Below, piece after piece: positions 17,119-26,775 of a DNA stretch of 64,000 bases. A program made the position numbers and the translations under genes. Source of the stretch: Lactiplantibacillus plantarum EGD-AQ4 (GTDB taxonomy: Bacteria; Bacillota; Bacilli; Lactobacillales; Lactobacillaceae); contig NZ_AVAQ01000001.1 of assembly GCF_000463075.2 (NCBI RefSeq), forward strand, positions 496,001-560,000. The letters run 5' to 3'. Below the pieces are notes generated by a model that did not search any database, had not been told where the DNA came from, and saw only the letters and a list, made by a program, of their open reading frames with translations. Position 1 is the stretch's first letter. Each line of letters opens with the position of its first letter.

Positions 17119-19569
17119 CTAAACAGTTAACGGAATTGGGTGAACTTGCATTGAAACGGGTTCCCCTTCGGTATCAGTATCGACTACGAAGGATCCGTTG
17201 GAATACCGGGCGCTGACCGGATGATCATCGCTTAAAATCGAATGGTGCTTACCCCGGTCTGTCAAGACATCAAGGGCCACGCCACTTGCATCAGCAGCCA
17301 CTAAGACGTAATCGGCAACGCGGTGCGGATGACTCTTCAATTCACGTAAGACCTGAACCCCACGACGCGCACGACTTGTGACCGGAATATCAGCAACCTT
17401 CATTTTCTTAAATGAACCGCGCTGCGTAATCATGTCTAATAAGTCCGTCTCATTGGCAATCGTCGCACGAACGATGGCATCATCACGAAGATCCATTGAC
17501 TTAACTCCGACTGCTTTAGCACCAATCGTTGGCACCTCGCTTAAATCGTAGCGTAAGCCGTAACCGTGTTGGGTGACTAGCACTAAAGTTCCCGTTGGTG
17601 CAGCTGGCAGATAATCGACCGTGACGACACTCGCATCGTCTGACTTCAGTTTGATAAACTGGCTTGCCCGTGTCTTATACGTCCGACCAGGTGTGTAGTC
17701 CGCAAACGCCGTCTGTTTAATGTAGCCGTCGCTAGTGGCAACTAAGAACTTACCGGTTGCTTTCAGATTTTCGAAACTGTAGACCCAGGTAATCCGTTCG
17801 TTGTCCGCAAGCCCAATCGTCTGTGAAATGTGCTCGCCAGTATCTTTCCACTTCGCATCTGAAATCTCATAGACTGGCCGATAAATCAGGTGCCCCATAT
17901 TCGTGAACATCATCAAATGGTCTAACGTACTATTTTTAGCCAAATAGATTGGATAATCTTCGTCCTTTAGCCCATTATCATCAGGTTCAGAAGCCGAATA
18001 GGAACGTAAACTAGTTCGTTTGATATAGCCATCATGACTAATCATTACGACGACATCTTCTTGTGGAATGACCACTTCGGTCTTGACCTTCAACTCTTGA
18101 ATTTCATTTTGAATCTCAGTCAAGCGACTGGTTGGATAGGCTTTTTGAACGGCCTTGAGTTCGCGCCGCAACACCTTGTCGAGTTCTTTAGGTTCAGCAA
18201 GAATCAATTGATAAGCTTCAATCGACTTAGCTAAGTCTGCAGCTTCCTTTTCCAACTGGGTAACGTCGGTATTCGTCAAACGGTACAGTTGCATCGTGAC
18301 GATGGCTTCGGCCTGAATTTCAGTGAAATCAAATTGACTGACCAAGTTCTGTTTGGCGTCTTTCTTATCCTTACTACCCCGGATCGTCTTGATAACTTGA
18401 TCCAGAATTGACATCGCTTTGATCAGCCCTTGAACGATATGCTGACGATCAGCCGCCTTTTTCAAGTTGAACTTGGTCCGACGAGTGATGACGTCACGTT
18501 GATGTTCTAAGTAAGCCGATAAAATCGTCTTCAGACCAACGTGTTCAGGACGCTGGTGATAGATGGCCACCATGTTGAAGTTATACGTGATTTGCAAGTC
18601 GGTATTTTTGAGTAGGTAAGTCAAAATACCTTCCGCGTTAACATCGCGCTTCAATTCAATCACGACTGAGAGTCCTTTACGATCACTTTCATCACGAACT
18701 TCAGCAATTCCTTCGATCTTCTTTAAGATACGAATCTCATCAATTTTCTTAACGAGTTGCGCTTTATTGACTTCGTAAGGAATTTCAGAAACTTCGATCT
18801 GGGACTTGTTACCTTTGAGCGGCACGATTTTCGTCCGTGATCGGACAACGATTCGACCACGACCGGTTTCATAGGCTTGCTTGATACCGGCCAAGCCTTG
18901 AATAATCCCACCAGTTGGAAAATCAGGACCCTTTACAAAGTCCATTAAGTCTTCCAGACTCGCCTTAGGATGATTCATTAAGAACAAAATCGCATCGATG
19001 ACTTCACTCAGATTGTGCGGTGGAATTTCAGTGGCATAACCGGCTGAGATACCAGTCGCCCCGTTGACCAATAAGTTCGGGAACCGCGCTGGTAACACGG
19101 TTGGTTCATATTCGGTATCATCGAAGTTCAGAACCATATCAACGGTCTTTTTATCGATGTCTTGGAGCATTTCACCCGAAATTTTACTCAAACGAGCTTC
19201 GGTATACCGCATGGCAGCGGCTGGGTCACCGTCCATCGACCCATTGTTCCCGTGCATCTCGATGAGTGGTTCTCGCAGCTTCCAATCCTGACTCAGACGC
19301 ACCATCGCTTCGTAAATTGATGAGTCACCATGGGGGTGAAAGTTACCCATGACGTTCCCAACTGACTTAGCAGACTTACGGAAGGCCTTATCAAAGGTAT
19401 TGCCGTCCTGATTCATCGCGTATAGAATTCGGCGTTGAACCGGTTTTAAGCCATCACGAATGTCAGGAAGTGCCCGCTCTTGAATAATATATTTAGAATA
19501 ACGGCCGAAGCGGTCGCCCATGACGTCTTCAAGCGTTAATTCTTGAATTTTTGGCTGTTCTGTTGCCAT
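17119..19569 (-). CDS. parC: DNA topoisomerase IV subunit A
   Basis: An 816-residue type IIA topoisomerase A subunit that decatenates daughter chromosomes. The N-terminal breakage-reunion domain holds the active-site Tyr in AAAMRYTEARLSK. The quinolone-resistance region reads HPHGDSSIYEAMVRLSQDW; the Ser and Glu that mutate in resistant strains are in the wild-type state. The C-terminal half carries the beta-pinwheel repeats (for example DGYIKRTSLRSYSA, DGYIKQTAFADY). It overlaps nothing and starts 13 bases behind parE with SD GAGGAGG, so the two are one operon. Confidence 0.97.
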   Translation of the reverse strand: MATEQPKIQELTLEDVMGDRFGRYSKYIIQERALPDIRDGLKPVQRRILYAMNQDGNTFDKAFRKSAKSVGNVMGNFHPHGDSSIYEAMVRLSQDWKLREPLIEMHGNNGSMDGDPAAAMRYTEARLSKISGEMLQDIDKKTVDMVLNFDDTEYEPTVLPARFPNLLVNGATGISAGYATEIPPHNLSEVIDAILFLMNHPKASLEDLMDFVKGPDFPTGGIIQGLAGIKQAYETGRGRIVVRSRTKIVPLKGNKSQIEVSEIPYEVNKAQLVKKIDEIRILKKIEGIAEVRDESDRKGLSVVIELKRDVNAEGILTYLLKNTDLQITYNFNMVAIYHQRPEHVGLKTILSAYLEHQRDVITRRTKFNLKKAADRQHIVQGLIKAMSILDQVIKTIRGSKDKKDAKQNLVSQFDFTEIQAEAIVTMQLYRLTNTDVTQLEKEAADLAKSIEAYQLILAEPKELDKVLRRELKAVQKAYPTSRLTEIQNEIQELKVKTEVVIPQEDVVVMISHDGYIKRTSLRSYSASEPDDNGLKDEDYPIYLAKNSTLDHLMMFTNMGHLIYRPVYEISDAKWKDTGEHISQTIGLADNERITWVYSFENLKATGKFLVATSDGYIKQTAFADYTPGRTYKTRASQFIKLKSDDASVVTVDYLPAAPTGTLVLVTQHGYGLRYDLSEVPTIGAKAVGVKSMDLRDDAIVRATIANETDLLDMITQRGSFKKMKVADIPVTSRARRGVQVLRELKSHPHRVADYVLVAADASGVALDVLTDRGKHHSILSDDHPVSARYSNGSFVVDTDTEGEPVSMQVHPIPLTV

Positions 19570-19582
19570 TATACGACCTCCT

Positions 19583-21589
19583 CTAATGCTTTAATTGTTG
19601 TGCTAACTCTTCGTCAGCTTGCTGATGGGCGGATGAAACGGCTTCGTTATCAAGTAATGAGCCATCCTCATCTAACGTAAATTGAACGTTACTTTCGATC
19701 CATTTACGACGAGGTTCAACTTTGTCACCCATCAAGGTCGTGACCCGTTTTTCTGCTAACGCTGCATCGTCAATACGAACCCGCACCAACGTCCGCTTTT
19801 CAGGATCCATGGTGGTTTCCCACAATTGTTCCGCGTTCATTTCACCAAGACCCTTATACCGTTGCAGCGCATAGCCCTTGCCGAACGTCTTGGTCTTAAG
19901 TGTCAATTCTTCATCGGTCCAAGCATACTCGGTCCGCATCTGCTTATTCTGCCGCTTCTGTAATCGATACAGCGGTGGTAAGGCGATGTAGATTTTACCT
20001 GCATCGATCATCGGCCGCATGTATTTGTAGAAGAAAGTCAACAACAGGATTTGAATGTGGGCCCCATCGGTATCCGCATCGGTCATGATGATGACTTTAT
20101 CGTAATTACTGGCCTTGATATCGAATTCTGGGCCAACCCCAGCACCGATCGTGTAAATCATCGTGTTGATTTCTTCATTTTTAACAATATCTGCTAGTTT
20201 GGCTTTTTCCGTATTCAGGACTTTACCACGTAACGGTAAAATTGCTTGGAACTTACGGTCACGGCCTTGTTTGGCTGAGCCACCAGCGGAATCCCCTTCG
20301 ACGAGGAACAATTCATTTTTCTTCGCGTTCTTGGATTGCGCAGGCGTTAGCTTACCGGATAACAACCGTTCTTGCTTGTGCCGACGTTTACCATTGCGAC
20401 TCTCATCACGAGCTTTGCGGGCAGCTTCGCGGGCTTGACGTGCTTTGGTCGACTTACGGATCAGCATCTGAGCGAATTCGCCATTTTCCATCAAGAAGAA
20501 TTGCAACTGTTCACTCACGATATTGTCAACGATTGTCCGAGCTTCTGGAGTTCCAAGCTTTTCCTTGGTTTGGCCTTCGAATTGCAGTAAATTTTCTGGC
20601 ACACGCAACGAAATCACTGCTGACAACCCTTCACGCACGTCGGAACCCTCGAGATTCTTATCCTTATCTTTTAACAGGCCGACTTTACGTGCATATTCGT
20701 TAAAAGCCTTCGTCCAAGCGCTTCGGAACCCAACTTCATGCGTCCCACCATCTGGCGTCCGCACGTTGTTAACGAATGACAATAAGTTTTCGGAGTAGCC
20801 GTCATTGTATTGTGCAGCGACTTCCACTTCCACGCCTTCTTTGGTGCCATCAAAGAACATGATGTCACCCAGCGTATCTTTATCCTCGTTGAGGTAACTG
20901 ACAAACGCTTTGATGCCATCTTCGTAGTGGAAAACCAGTTCTTGTTCCTGATTCTCTCGTTCATCAGTCAACGTAATTTTAACGCCTTTCAACAGGAAGG
21001 CCGATTCACGGAGCCGTTCAGCTAACGTTTGAAAATTATAAACAGTCGTCGTAAAGATGCTGGCATCAGGTTTGAAAGTCATCGTCGTCCCAGTTGGTTT
21101 GTTCGTCTTACCCTTCTTTTCAAGGGTCCCGACTGGATGACCACCGTCCTTAAAGCGTTCGACGTAACGATAGCCATCACGGATGATCGTGACGGTTAAT
21201 TCAGACGAAAGCGCATTAACGACGCTCGCGCCGACACCGTGCAGCCCCCCAGACGTCTTGTAGCCCCCTTGACCAAACTTACCTCCAGCGTGGAGGACCG
21301 TCAAAATCACTTCGGGGGTTGGAATACCGGAAGCATGCATTCCGACTGGCATTCCGCGACCATGGTCAACGACGGTAATACTATTATCTGCGTGAATCGT
21401 GACGTTAATCTCTTTCCCATAACCGGCTAACGCCTCATCGACCGCATTATCAACAATTTCATAAACTAGGTGATGGAGTCCGCGGCCGTCCGTAGAACCA
21501 ATGTACATTCCGGGACGCTTCCGAACGGCTTCTAATCCTTCAAGCACCTGGATTGAAGAATCATCATATTTTGGGCTTTTCTTGGCCAT
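19583..21589 (-). CDS. parE: DNA topoisomerase IV subunit B
   Basis: A 668-residue ATPase subunit. The GHKL ATP site is visible as EIVDNAVDEALAGYG, DHGRGMPVGMH and GGLHGVGASVVNALS; the TOPRIM domain as LFLVEGDSAGGSAKQGRD (Glu) and IIMTDADTDGAHI (Asp-x-Asp). It energises strand passage by ParC. ATG at 21589 fits AAAGGAG eight bases upstream; the TTG at 21595 does not. The gene is divergent from plsY across 472 bases, the same arrangement of plsY and parEC seen in other Firmicutes. Confidence 0.97.
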   Translation of the reverse strand: MAKKSPKYDDSSIQVLEGLEAVRKRPGMYIGSTDGRGLHHLVYEIVDNAVDEALAGYGKEINVTIHADNSITVVDHGRGMPVGMHASGIPTPEVILTVLHAGGKFGQGGYKTSGGLHGVGASVVNALSSELTVTIIRDGYRYVERFKDGGHPVGTLEKKGKTNKPTGTTMTFKPDASIFTTTVYNFQTLAERLRESAFLLKGVKITLTDERENQEQELVFHYEDGIKAFVSYLNEDKDTLGDIMFFDGTKEGVEVEVAAQYNDGYSENLLSFVNNVRTPDGGTHEVGFRSAWTKAFNEYARKVGLLKDKDKNLEGSDVREGLSAVISLRVPENLLQFEGQTKEKLGTPEARTIVDNIVSEQLQFFLMENGEFAQMLIRKSTKARQAREAARKARDESRNGKRRHKQERLLSGKLTPAQSKNAKKNELFLVEGDSAGGSAKQGRDRKFQAILPLRGKVLNTEKAKLADIVKNEEINTMIYTIGAGVGPEFDIKASNYDKVIIMTDADTDGAHIQILLLTFFYKYMRPMIDAGKIYIALPPLYRLQKRQNKQMRTEYAWTDEELTLKTKTFGKGYALQRYKGLGEMNAEQLWETTMDPEKRTLVRVRIDDAALAEKRVTTLMGDKVEPRRKWIESNVQFTLDEDGSLLDNEAVSSAHQQADEELAQQLKH

Positions 21590-22061
21590 TCTCACAACTC
21601 CTTTTGAATTTTATCATCTGTCTCCGTCTAGTCAGGCAACGGTAACCGTTTTAAAATAGTCCACCGATGCCGAACTTGTCAAGCGACAGTTGTTTATTTA
21701 AATCCTATCTGCTGGCTTATCATCTGTTAGCATACACTTAATTAATCCGTTTAGCAAACATATGTTCGTGCACGCTATAAAATTAATGCCACTTACTAGC
21801 TTACCTCATGTTGATTCTAAGCGCCAGTTCAATGAATAAACTTATTGTGATTCACGACAAGTTCTTAAAATACGCGGATAATTTGGCTGTAGGCGCTTTA
21901 AAAGCCTTAATCACCGGCATTTATCCATTTAAAAATTATCAAAAAATCATTTTATTTTCATAATTACGGCATATTCTATTATTTTTTTAAATCGATTTAG
22001 TCCCACAATCATCAAAAGAATGCTAAAATATTGAGTGATTCTATTGCAGGAGGAACCAATT
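21590..22061. other. Divergent promoter region of parE and plsY
   Basis: Non-coding and AT-rich. For parE, minus-strand TTGCTA (21757-21752) and TATGCT (21734-21729) are spaced 17 bp, giving a leader of roughly 130 nt. For plsY, TGCTAAAAT near 22021 looks like an extended -10. A separated dyad AAGCGCC/GGCGCTT is also present. I see no known riboswitch. Confidence 0.6.
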
Positions 22062-22688
22062 TTGAAAATATTAATTATGCTAATCGTTGCCTACTTAATT
22101 GGCTCGATTCCTTCGGGTGTCATCATTGGCAAGCTGTTCTTTCAAACTGATATCCGCTTAGCTGGAAGCGGCAATATTGGCACGACCAATACGTATCGCG
22201 TGTTAGGGCCGACTGCTGGGACGATCGTCATGGCAATGGACATCTTGAAAGGCACAATTGCAGCACTTCAACCGACGCTCTTGTTTCATATGGCTAACCG
22301 CTATACCCTTTTGATTGGGTTAGCAGCCATTCTGGGGCACACCTTTTCGATTTACATTGGCTTTAAAGGCGGTAAAGCCGTTGCAACCAGTGCCGGTATT
22401 CTGCTTGCCTACAATTGGGAGTTCTTCCTGATTGCGAGTGTCATCATGTTTATCTTAGTCTATACGACCAGCATGGTGAGCGTCGCCAGTATGACAGCAT
22501 TTCCAATTGTCACCTTAATCGCCATCTTCTATTATCAAGACTGGCTACTTTCCGTGGTGGCACTTGTCCTGACATGCTTCATCTTCTACCGGCATCGCAG
22601 CAACATTGCTCGAATTAAAAATGGGACTGAGTCACTAGTCCATTTTGGGATTGGTTGGCGCCGCCAGCAACGCACTAATCGCAAATAA
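22062..22688 (+). CDS. plsY: Acyl-phosphate:glycerol-3-phosphate acyltransferase
   Basis: A 208-residue inner-membrane enzyme that acylates glycerol-3-phosphate with acyl-phosphate, the first step of phospholipid synthesis. The three PlsY motifs are present: [13 protein letters not shown] with following [36 protein letters not shown], and the last membrane block ending in [13 protein letters not shown]. About five membrane segments are visible. The start is the TTG at 22062 behind AGGAGGA; upstream in-frame codons lie before the SD. Confidence 0.95.
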   Translation: MKILIMLIVAYLIGSIPSGVIIGKLFFQTDIRLAGSGNIGTTNTYRVLGPTAGTIVMAMDILKGTIAALQPTLLFHMANRYTLLIGLAAILGHTFSIYIGFKGGKAVATSAGILLAYNWEFFLIASVIMFILVYTTSMVSVASMTAFPIVTLIAIFYYQDWLLSVVALVLTCFIFYRHRSNIARIKNGTESLVHFGIGWRRQQRTNRK

Positions 22689-22823
22689 TCAGGCATTGAA
22701 GGTCACACAATCGCGTGTGGCCTTTTTATTTGGCTTGTGGTAAGCTTAGTTGCTGTGTTTTTGAGTTGTTTAGGCTTTAGTTAAAGTAAGATGTTACAAT
22801 GTACTCAACTACCAACCTACACT

Positions 22824-22861
22824 AAAAAGACCAACAAATTTTGCATTCGTTGGTCTTTTTA
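22824..22861. terminator. Bidirectional terminator between plsY region and the epimerase gene
   Basis: AAAAAGACCAAC pairs perfectly with GTTGGTCTTTTT. It has T tracts on either strand and lies 20 bases behind the stop of the minus-strand epimerase gene. Confidence 0.9.
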
Positions 22862-22880
22862 GAATCGGTATCAGGTTCAG

Positions 22881-23759
22881 CTAAAAGAAACTAATATCAT
22901 ACTTAGCATCAAACGTCTTATTCGCACCAAGGCGATTAATGCCCATCTTATGGCTTAATTGGCCGTCGCTGTCCACGTTATCCGCAATGCCCCACCATGG
23001 CTCTAAGCAGACGAATGGCGCTTCTGCGGGGTATGGTGACCACATGCCGACGTACGGTGCGTCTTCAATCGTCATTGCCACGCCATGATCATCTAAATCC
23101 GTTTCCAGCATTAAAGTCGTCTCATGATGATCCAGGTCCAAAATAACGGCATCATCTTTGAACAACTCACGGTTCAGTTCGAGTGGCTTGGTGAGATCCA
23201 ACTCATCCGCATTGGCTGCATCATTCAGTGGTGCCTTCAACGGAATATGTGAGTATACTTGGCGTGGGGCCACTCGAATCCGGTAATCTGCTAAGCTTGC
23301 ACTAGGATCCGCCAGCGGGACATTAAAGGCCGGATGCCCGCCGACCGCAAACAGTAAGTCCTGGTTGGCCGGATTATGCACATTATAATTGACGGTCAAT
23401 TCATGGTCCTTCAATGTATAAATTAGACGTAACCGGAACGCATACGGGTACATATCCCGAGTCGCACTGGTATCAGTCAATTCTAGCGTTGCCGTCGTCT
23501 CCGTTTGGTTCACGACGGTGAAATCATTGTCCCGTGCAAACCCATGTTGGCCCATATGATAAGCTTGCCCGGCTACGGTATACTGGTCATCTTTCAAGCG
23601 GCCGACGATTGGAAACAGCACTGGTGCGTGCCGTCCCCAATACTTCTTATCCGCTTGCCACATATATTCGATGCCATCATTTGACTTAACACTACTTAAT
23701 TCGGCTCCCGCTTCATTGATTGAAACGGTCAGATATTGATTCTTTAATACGACTGTCAT
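22881..23759 (-). CDS. Aldose 1-epimerase family protein (LacX-like)
   Basis: A 292-residue mutarotase-fold protein. The conserved His and acidic residues appear in DNDFTV, GGHPAFNVPL and in VCLEPWWGIAD near the end, where the general base is expected. It may interconvert anomers of a hexose or hexose phosphate; the LacX subgroup is poorly characterised. ATG at 23759 is spaced well from AAAGGGGG; the TTG at 23768 is only two bases from it. The gene follows hslU directly, at the place where B. subtilis has codY. Confidence 0.85.
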   Translation of the reverse strand: MTVVLKNQYLTVSINEAGAELSSVKSNDGIEYMWQADKKYWGRHAPVLFPIVGRLKDDQYTVAGQAYHMGQHGFARDNDFTVVNQTETTATLELTDTSATRDMYPYAFRLRLIYTLKDHELTVNYNVHNPANQDLLFAVGGHPAFNVPLADPSASLADYRIRVAPRQVYSHIPLKAPLNDAANADELDLTKPLELNRELFKDDAVILDLDHHETTLMLETDLDDHGVAMTIEDAPYVGMWSPYPAEAPFVCLEPWWGIADNVDSDGQLSHKMGINRLGANKTFDAKYDISFF

Positions 23760-23783
23760 CCGTGTCAACGCCCCCTTTGATTA

Positions 23784-25202
23784 TTATAAGATGTAACGAC
23801 TAAGGTCCTTATCCTGAGCAATGTTGCCGATGCGTTCGTTGACGTAATTTTCTGTGATCGTCACTTCACCCATTTCCATATCTGGGCCTTCGTACAGCAA
23901 TTCTTCCAGTAGTTTTTCAAGAATGGTATGCAAACGCCGCGCACCGATATTTTGCGTCTCATGGTTGACCTTATAGGCGATTGAGGCAATGGCTTCAATC
24001 GCTTCAATCGTGAAGGTCACCTTGATATTATCCGTACCGATCAAAGCAATATACTGCTTGATCAACGCGTTTTTCGGTTCCGTTAAGATCTTAACGAAGT
24101 CTGATTGGCTCAAGTCATCAAGTTCAACCCGAATTGGGAAACGACCTTGTAATTCCGCAATCAGATCACTCGGCTTGCTTTCGGCAAAGGCACCAGAAGC
24201 GATAAACAGGATGTGGTCAGTATTGATTGGTCCGTATTTAGTTGAAATTTGAGAACCTTCAACGATTGGTAAAATATCGCGTTGAACCCCTTCACGTGAA
24301 ACTTCACCAGAACCTTGTTGGCCGCCCTTGGTAATCTTATCAATTTCATCAATAAAAATGATCCCGGTATTTTCGGCACGGACAATCGCATCGTGATAAA
24401 TATCCGCATTATTGACTAATTTTTCAGATTCCTCACGAACTAAAATTTCACGAGCTTCCGCAACTGACATCGTCCGCTTGATCCGTTTCTTCGGCATTAA
24501 AGCACCCAGGCTATCACCCAAGTCAATACCCATTTGGCCCAGCATGTTGTTGCTGCCGGCTGCGGCTTGTTGTGGATCGTCCATTTCAATCGTGACTTCG
24601 GATTGTTCTAAGCGGCCACTCTTGAGCTGATCTGCGACGGATAAGCGTTGGTTACGAACATCATCCGTTACTTCTTCGTTCGATGTTTCATTCATGTCAG
24701 GCGTTTGGCCATTTTGCATCTGGGTAAACATGTTCATCATGTTTTGGAATTCATTGCCATTTTGTTTGGCCTGCTTCTTTTGTGCGGGCACTAACAGCTT
24801 AACGAGGCGTTTATCCGCAGCTTGAACCGCTTTAGCGCGAACGCCGGAATAAGCCTGTTGCTTTTCCATTTCAATGGCCACGTCCACGAGGTCACGCACC
24901 ATTGATTCCACGTCACGACCAACGTAGCCGACTTCGGTAAACTTCGTGGCTTCAACTTTAACGAAAGGCGCGTGCACGATTTTAGCTAACCGCCGCGCAA
25001 TTTCCGTTTTACCGACCCCGGTTGGTCCAATCATCAGCATGTTTTTCGGGGTGATTTCTTCTTGCATTTCAGCAGACAGTTCCATCCGCCGATAACGGTT
25101 ACGTAATGCAATGGCGACGGCCTTCTTGGCTTGGCCCTGACCGATCACATAGTTGTCCAGCGCAGCAACGATTTGTTTGGGTGTCTTATTGATTTCTTCC
25201 AT
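23784..25202 (-). CDS. hslU: HslUV protease ATPase subunit (ClpY)
   Basis: A 472-residue AAA+ unfoldase. Walker A is MIGPTGVGKTEIARRLAK, Walker B is GIIFIDEIDKI, and the inserted I-domain lies between about residues 110 and 240 (rich in Gln, Met and Asp). The C-terminus ends DLSRYIL, the tail that docks into HslV. It unfolds substrates and threads them into the HslV chamber. It starts 15 bases behind hslV with SD GGGAGGA, so both are translated from one message. Confidence 0.97.
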   Translation of the reverse strand: MEEINKTPKQIVAALDNYVIGQGQAKKAVAIALRNRYRRMELSAEMQEEITPKNMLMIGPTGVGKTEIARRLAKIVHAPFVKVEATKFTEVGYVGRDVESMVRDLVDVAIEMEKQQAYSGVRAKAVQAADKRLVKLLVPAQKKQAKQNGNEFQNMMNMFTQMQNGQTPDMNETSNEEVTDDVRNQRLSVADQLKSGRLEQSEVTIEMDDPQQAAAGSNNMLGQMGIDLGDSLGALMPKKRIKRTMSVAEAREILVREESEKLVNNADIYHDAIVRAENTGIIFIDEIDKITKGGQQGSGEVSREGVQRDILPIVEGSQISTKYGPINTDHILFIASGAFAESKPSDLIAELQGRFPIRVELDDLSQSDFVKILTEPKNALIKQYIALIGTDNIKVTFTIEAIEAIASIAYKVNHETQNIGARRLHTILEKLLEELLYEGPDMEMGEVTITENYVNERIGNIAQDKDLSRYIL

Positions 25203-25217
25203 GAGTTTCCTCCCACA

Positions 25218-25760
25218 TTACAAGGTTTCTGAAATAACGTTATGGTTCGTAAAGATATCGATGTCACCAGCGATATGGATCGCTGCTTCAGCAACTTCTT
25301 TTGCGCTCATGTCCTTGGCATGTAACTGCATCGCCCGCGCCGCTGCTAAGGCAAAGTTACCACCAGAACCGATGGCCAGGACGTCGTTATCAGGGGTGAT
25401 GACTTCACCACTCCCAGAAACGAGTAACATGTCATCTTTATTCATGACGATCAACAAAGCTTCCAATTTTTGGAGGGCTTGGTCACTACGCCATTCCTGT
25501 GCTAATTCAACGGCAGCCCGTTGTAAGTTACCAGAAAATTCGTTGAGTTTCTTTTCAAAACGATCTTCGAGGTTGAAAGCATCCGCGACACTGCCGGCAA
25601 AGCCAACGACGACTTGGTCATTGTAAATACGACGGACCTTGTGCGCCGTCCCCTTCATTACGACTTTTTCACCCATTGTCACTTGGCCATCACCAGCCAT
25701 GGCATTATGGCCGTTTTGACGAACGGCGCAGATGGTTGTTGCTTCAAATTTCGTTGTCAT
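25218..25760 (-). CDS. hslV: HslUV protease peptidase subunit (ClpQ)
   Basis: A 180-residue proteasome-beta-like peptidase. The N-terminus reads [17 protein letters not shown]; the TTICAV part aligns with the mature N-terminus of E. coli HslV, so Thr8 is the likely nucleophile after removal of a seven-residue leader. Other family positions are AGDGQVTMG and [13 protein letters not shown]. Its first 17 bases overlap the end of xerC, which indicates translational coupling. Confidence 0.95.
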   Translation of the reverse strand: MTTKFEATTICAVRQNGHNAMAGDGQVTMGEKVVMKGTAHKVRRIYNDQVVVGFAGSVADAFNLEDRFEKKLNEFSGNLQRAAVELAQEWRSDQALQKLEALLIVMNKDDMLLVSGSGEVITPDNDVLAIGSGGNFALAAARAMQLHAKDMSAKEVAEAAIHIAGDIDIFTNHNVISETL

Positions 25761-26688
25761 GTTCAGTCTCCTTTGTCGATTCCCGCGTAGCTCGTGGGAA
25801 AAATTGACGATAATCTTGTTGTAAGTGTTCCTTAGTCACGTGCGCGTAAATTTGCGTCGTTGACAGGCTCGTATGCCCCAATAGTTCTTGTACGGTCCGT
25901 AGATCCGCCCCATTATTCAGCATTTGGGTCGCAAACGTATGCCGCAGCATATGCGGATGAATGTCCGCTGTCAGACTGCTCTTTTTCACGATTTGGTTGA
26001 GCACGTATTCGATGCCGCCACCCGTGATTGGACCGCCATGGCGGTTGATGAACACAGTCTGGTGCGTCTGACCATACTTTTCCATAACAGGTTGCCGACA
26101 GACGGTCTGATAGTGTTTCAGGGCAGCGGCCGCGTAACGGCCAAATGGCACATAGCGTTCCTTGTCACCCTTCCCACGAATCAGCATCATTTTGAGGTCA
26201 TAGTCGATGTCGCTTAATTGCAAGTCAACACATTCGCTCAACCGAATACCAGTCCCGTACAAAACTTCGAGCAGGGCTGCATTACGGGCCCCCATGATAC
26301 TCTCATCCGCATAGACGGTTTTGAAGAGCACGTCCAATTCTTTTTGATAAAAGAACCGGGGTAAGCGCGCGGCGTGTTTTTTTAGTTGCACGTAGACAAA
26401 CGGATTCAACTGCGCTAAATCATTTTTAACTAAAAAGTTATAGAACGACCGTAAACTGGATACTTTACGGGCAATCGAGTTCCGCGTCAAATGCCGGTCA
26501 TATAGATGACTCAAATAAACATTGACATCCAACCGGTCAACTTCAGTATACGCTTTCGCGCCGCCGTTTGCCGTTAAGAAATCATTAAAAGCTTGAATAT
26601 CTTCCCGGTAAGCCGCAGCGGTTTCTTCTGAATATTGCCGTTCGACCCGCACGTATTTCAAAAAAAGGGCCAAATAATCTGTCTCCAT
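25744..26688 (-). CDS. xerC: Tyrosine recombinase XerC
   Basis: A 314-residue site-specific recombinase with all catalytic residues: Arg in GTGIRLSE, Lys in [12 protein letters not shown], HxLRH in [12 protein letters not shown], His in [13 protein letters not shown] and the Tyr nucleophile there. With XerD it resolves chromosome dimers at dif. The assignment to XerC rather than CodV-like paralogues rests on the operon trmFO-xerC-hslV-hslU. ATG at 26688 lies seven bases from GGAGG, and this SD is inside a hairpin (see the terminator entry). Confidence 0.93.
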   Translation of the reverse strand: METDYLALFLKYVRVERQYSEETAAAYREDIQAFNDFLTANGGAKAYTEVDRLDVNVYLSHLYDRHLTRNSIARKVSSLRSFYNFLVKNDLAQLNPFVYVQLKKHAARLPRFFYQKELDVLFKTVYADESIMGARNAALLEVLYGTGIRLSECVDLQLSDIDYDLKMMLIRGKGDKERYVPFGRYAAAALKHYQTVCRQPVMEKYGQTHQTVFINRHGGPITGGGIEYVLNQIVKKSSLTADIHPHMLRHTFATQMLNNGADLRTVQELLGHTSLSTTQIYAHVTKEHLQQDYRQFFPRATRESTKETEHDNEI

Positions 26689-26690
26689 AC

Positions 26691-26730
26691 AAAAACCTCC
26701 ATACGTTGCTACTTTAGCAAAGTATGGAGG
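26691..26730 (-). terminator. Terminator-like hairpin that contains the xerC SD
   Basis: On the minus strand CCTCCATAC pairs with GTATGGAGG, with an inner TTGCT/AGCAA stem and a five-base loop, followed at once by TTTTTG. It lies in the 87-base gap behind trmFO. The GGAGG in the right arm is also the SD of xerC, so the fold could end transcription or hide the SD. Confidence 0.75.
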
Positions 26731-26775
26731 AAAACACAATTATGCGCCCTGATAATTAAGCGTAAATATTAACGA

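Noticed and set aside
17119-19569. Quinolone-resistance mutations in ParC
   Set aside because: The Ser and Glu of GDSSIYEAM are in the susceptible state.
20163-20798. Several plus-strand open frames opposite parE
   Set aside because: Antisense shadows of a highly conserved gene.
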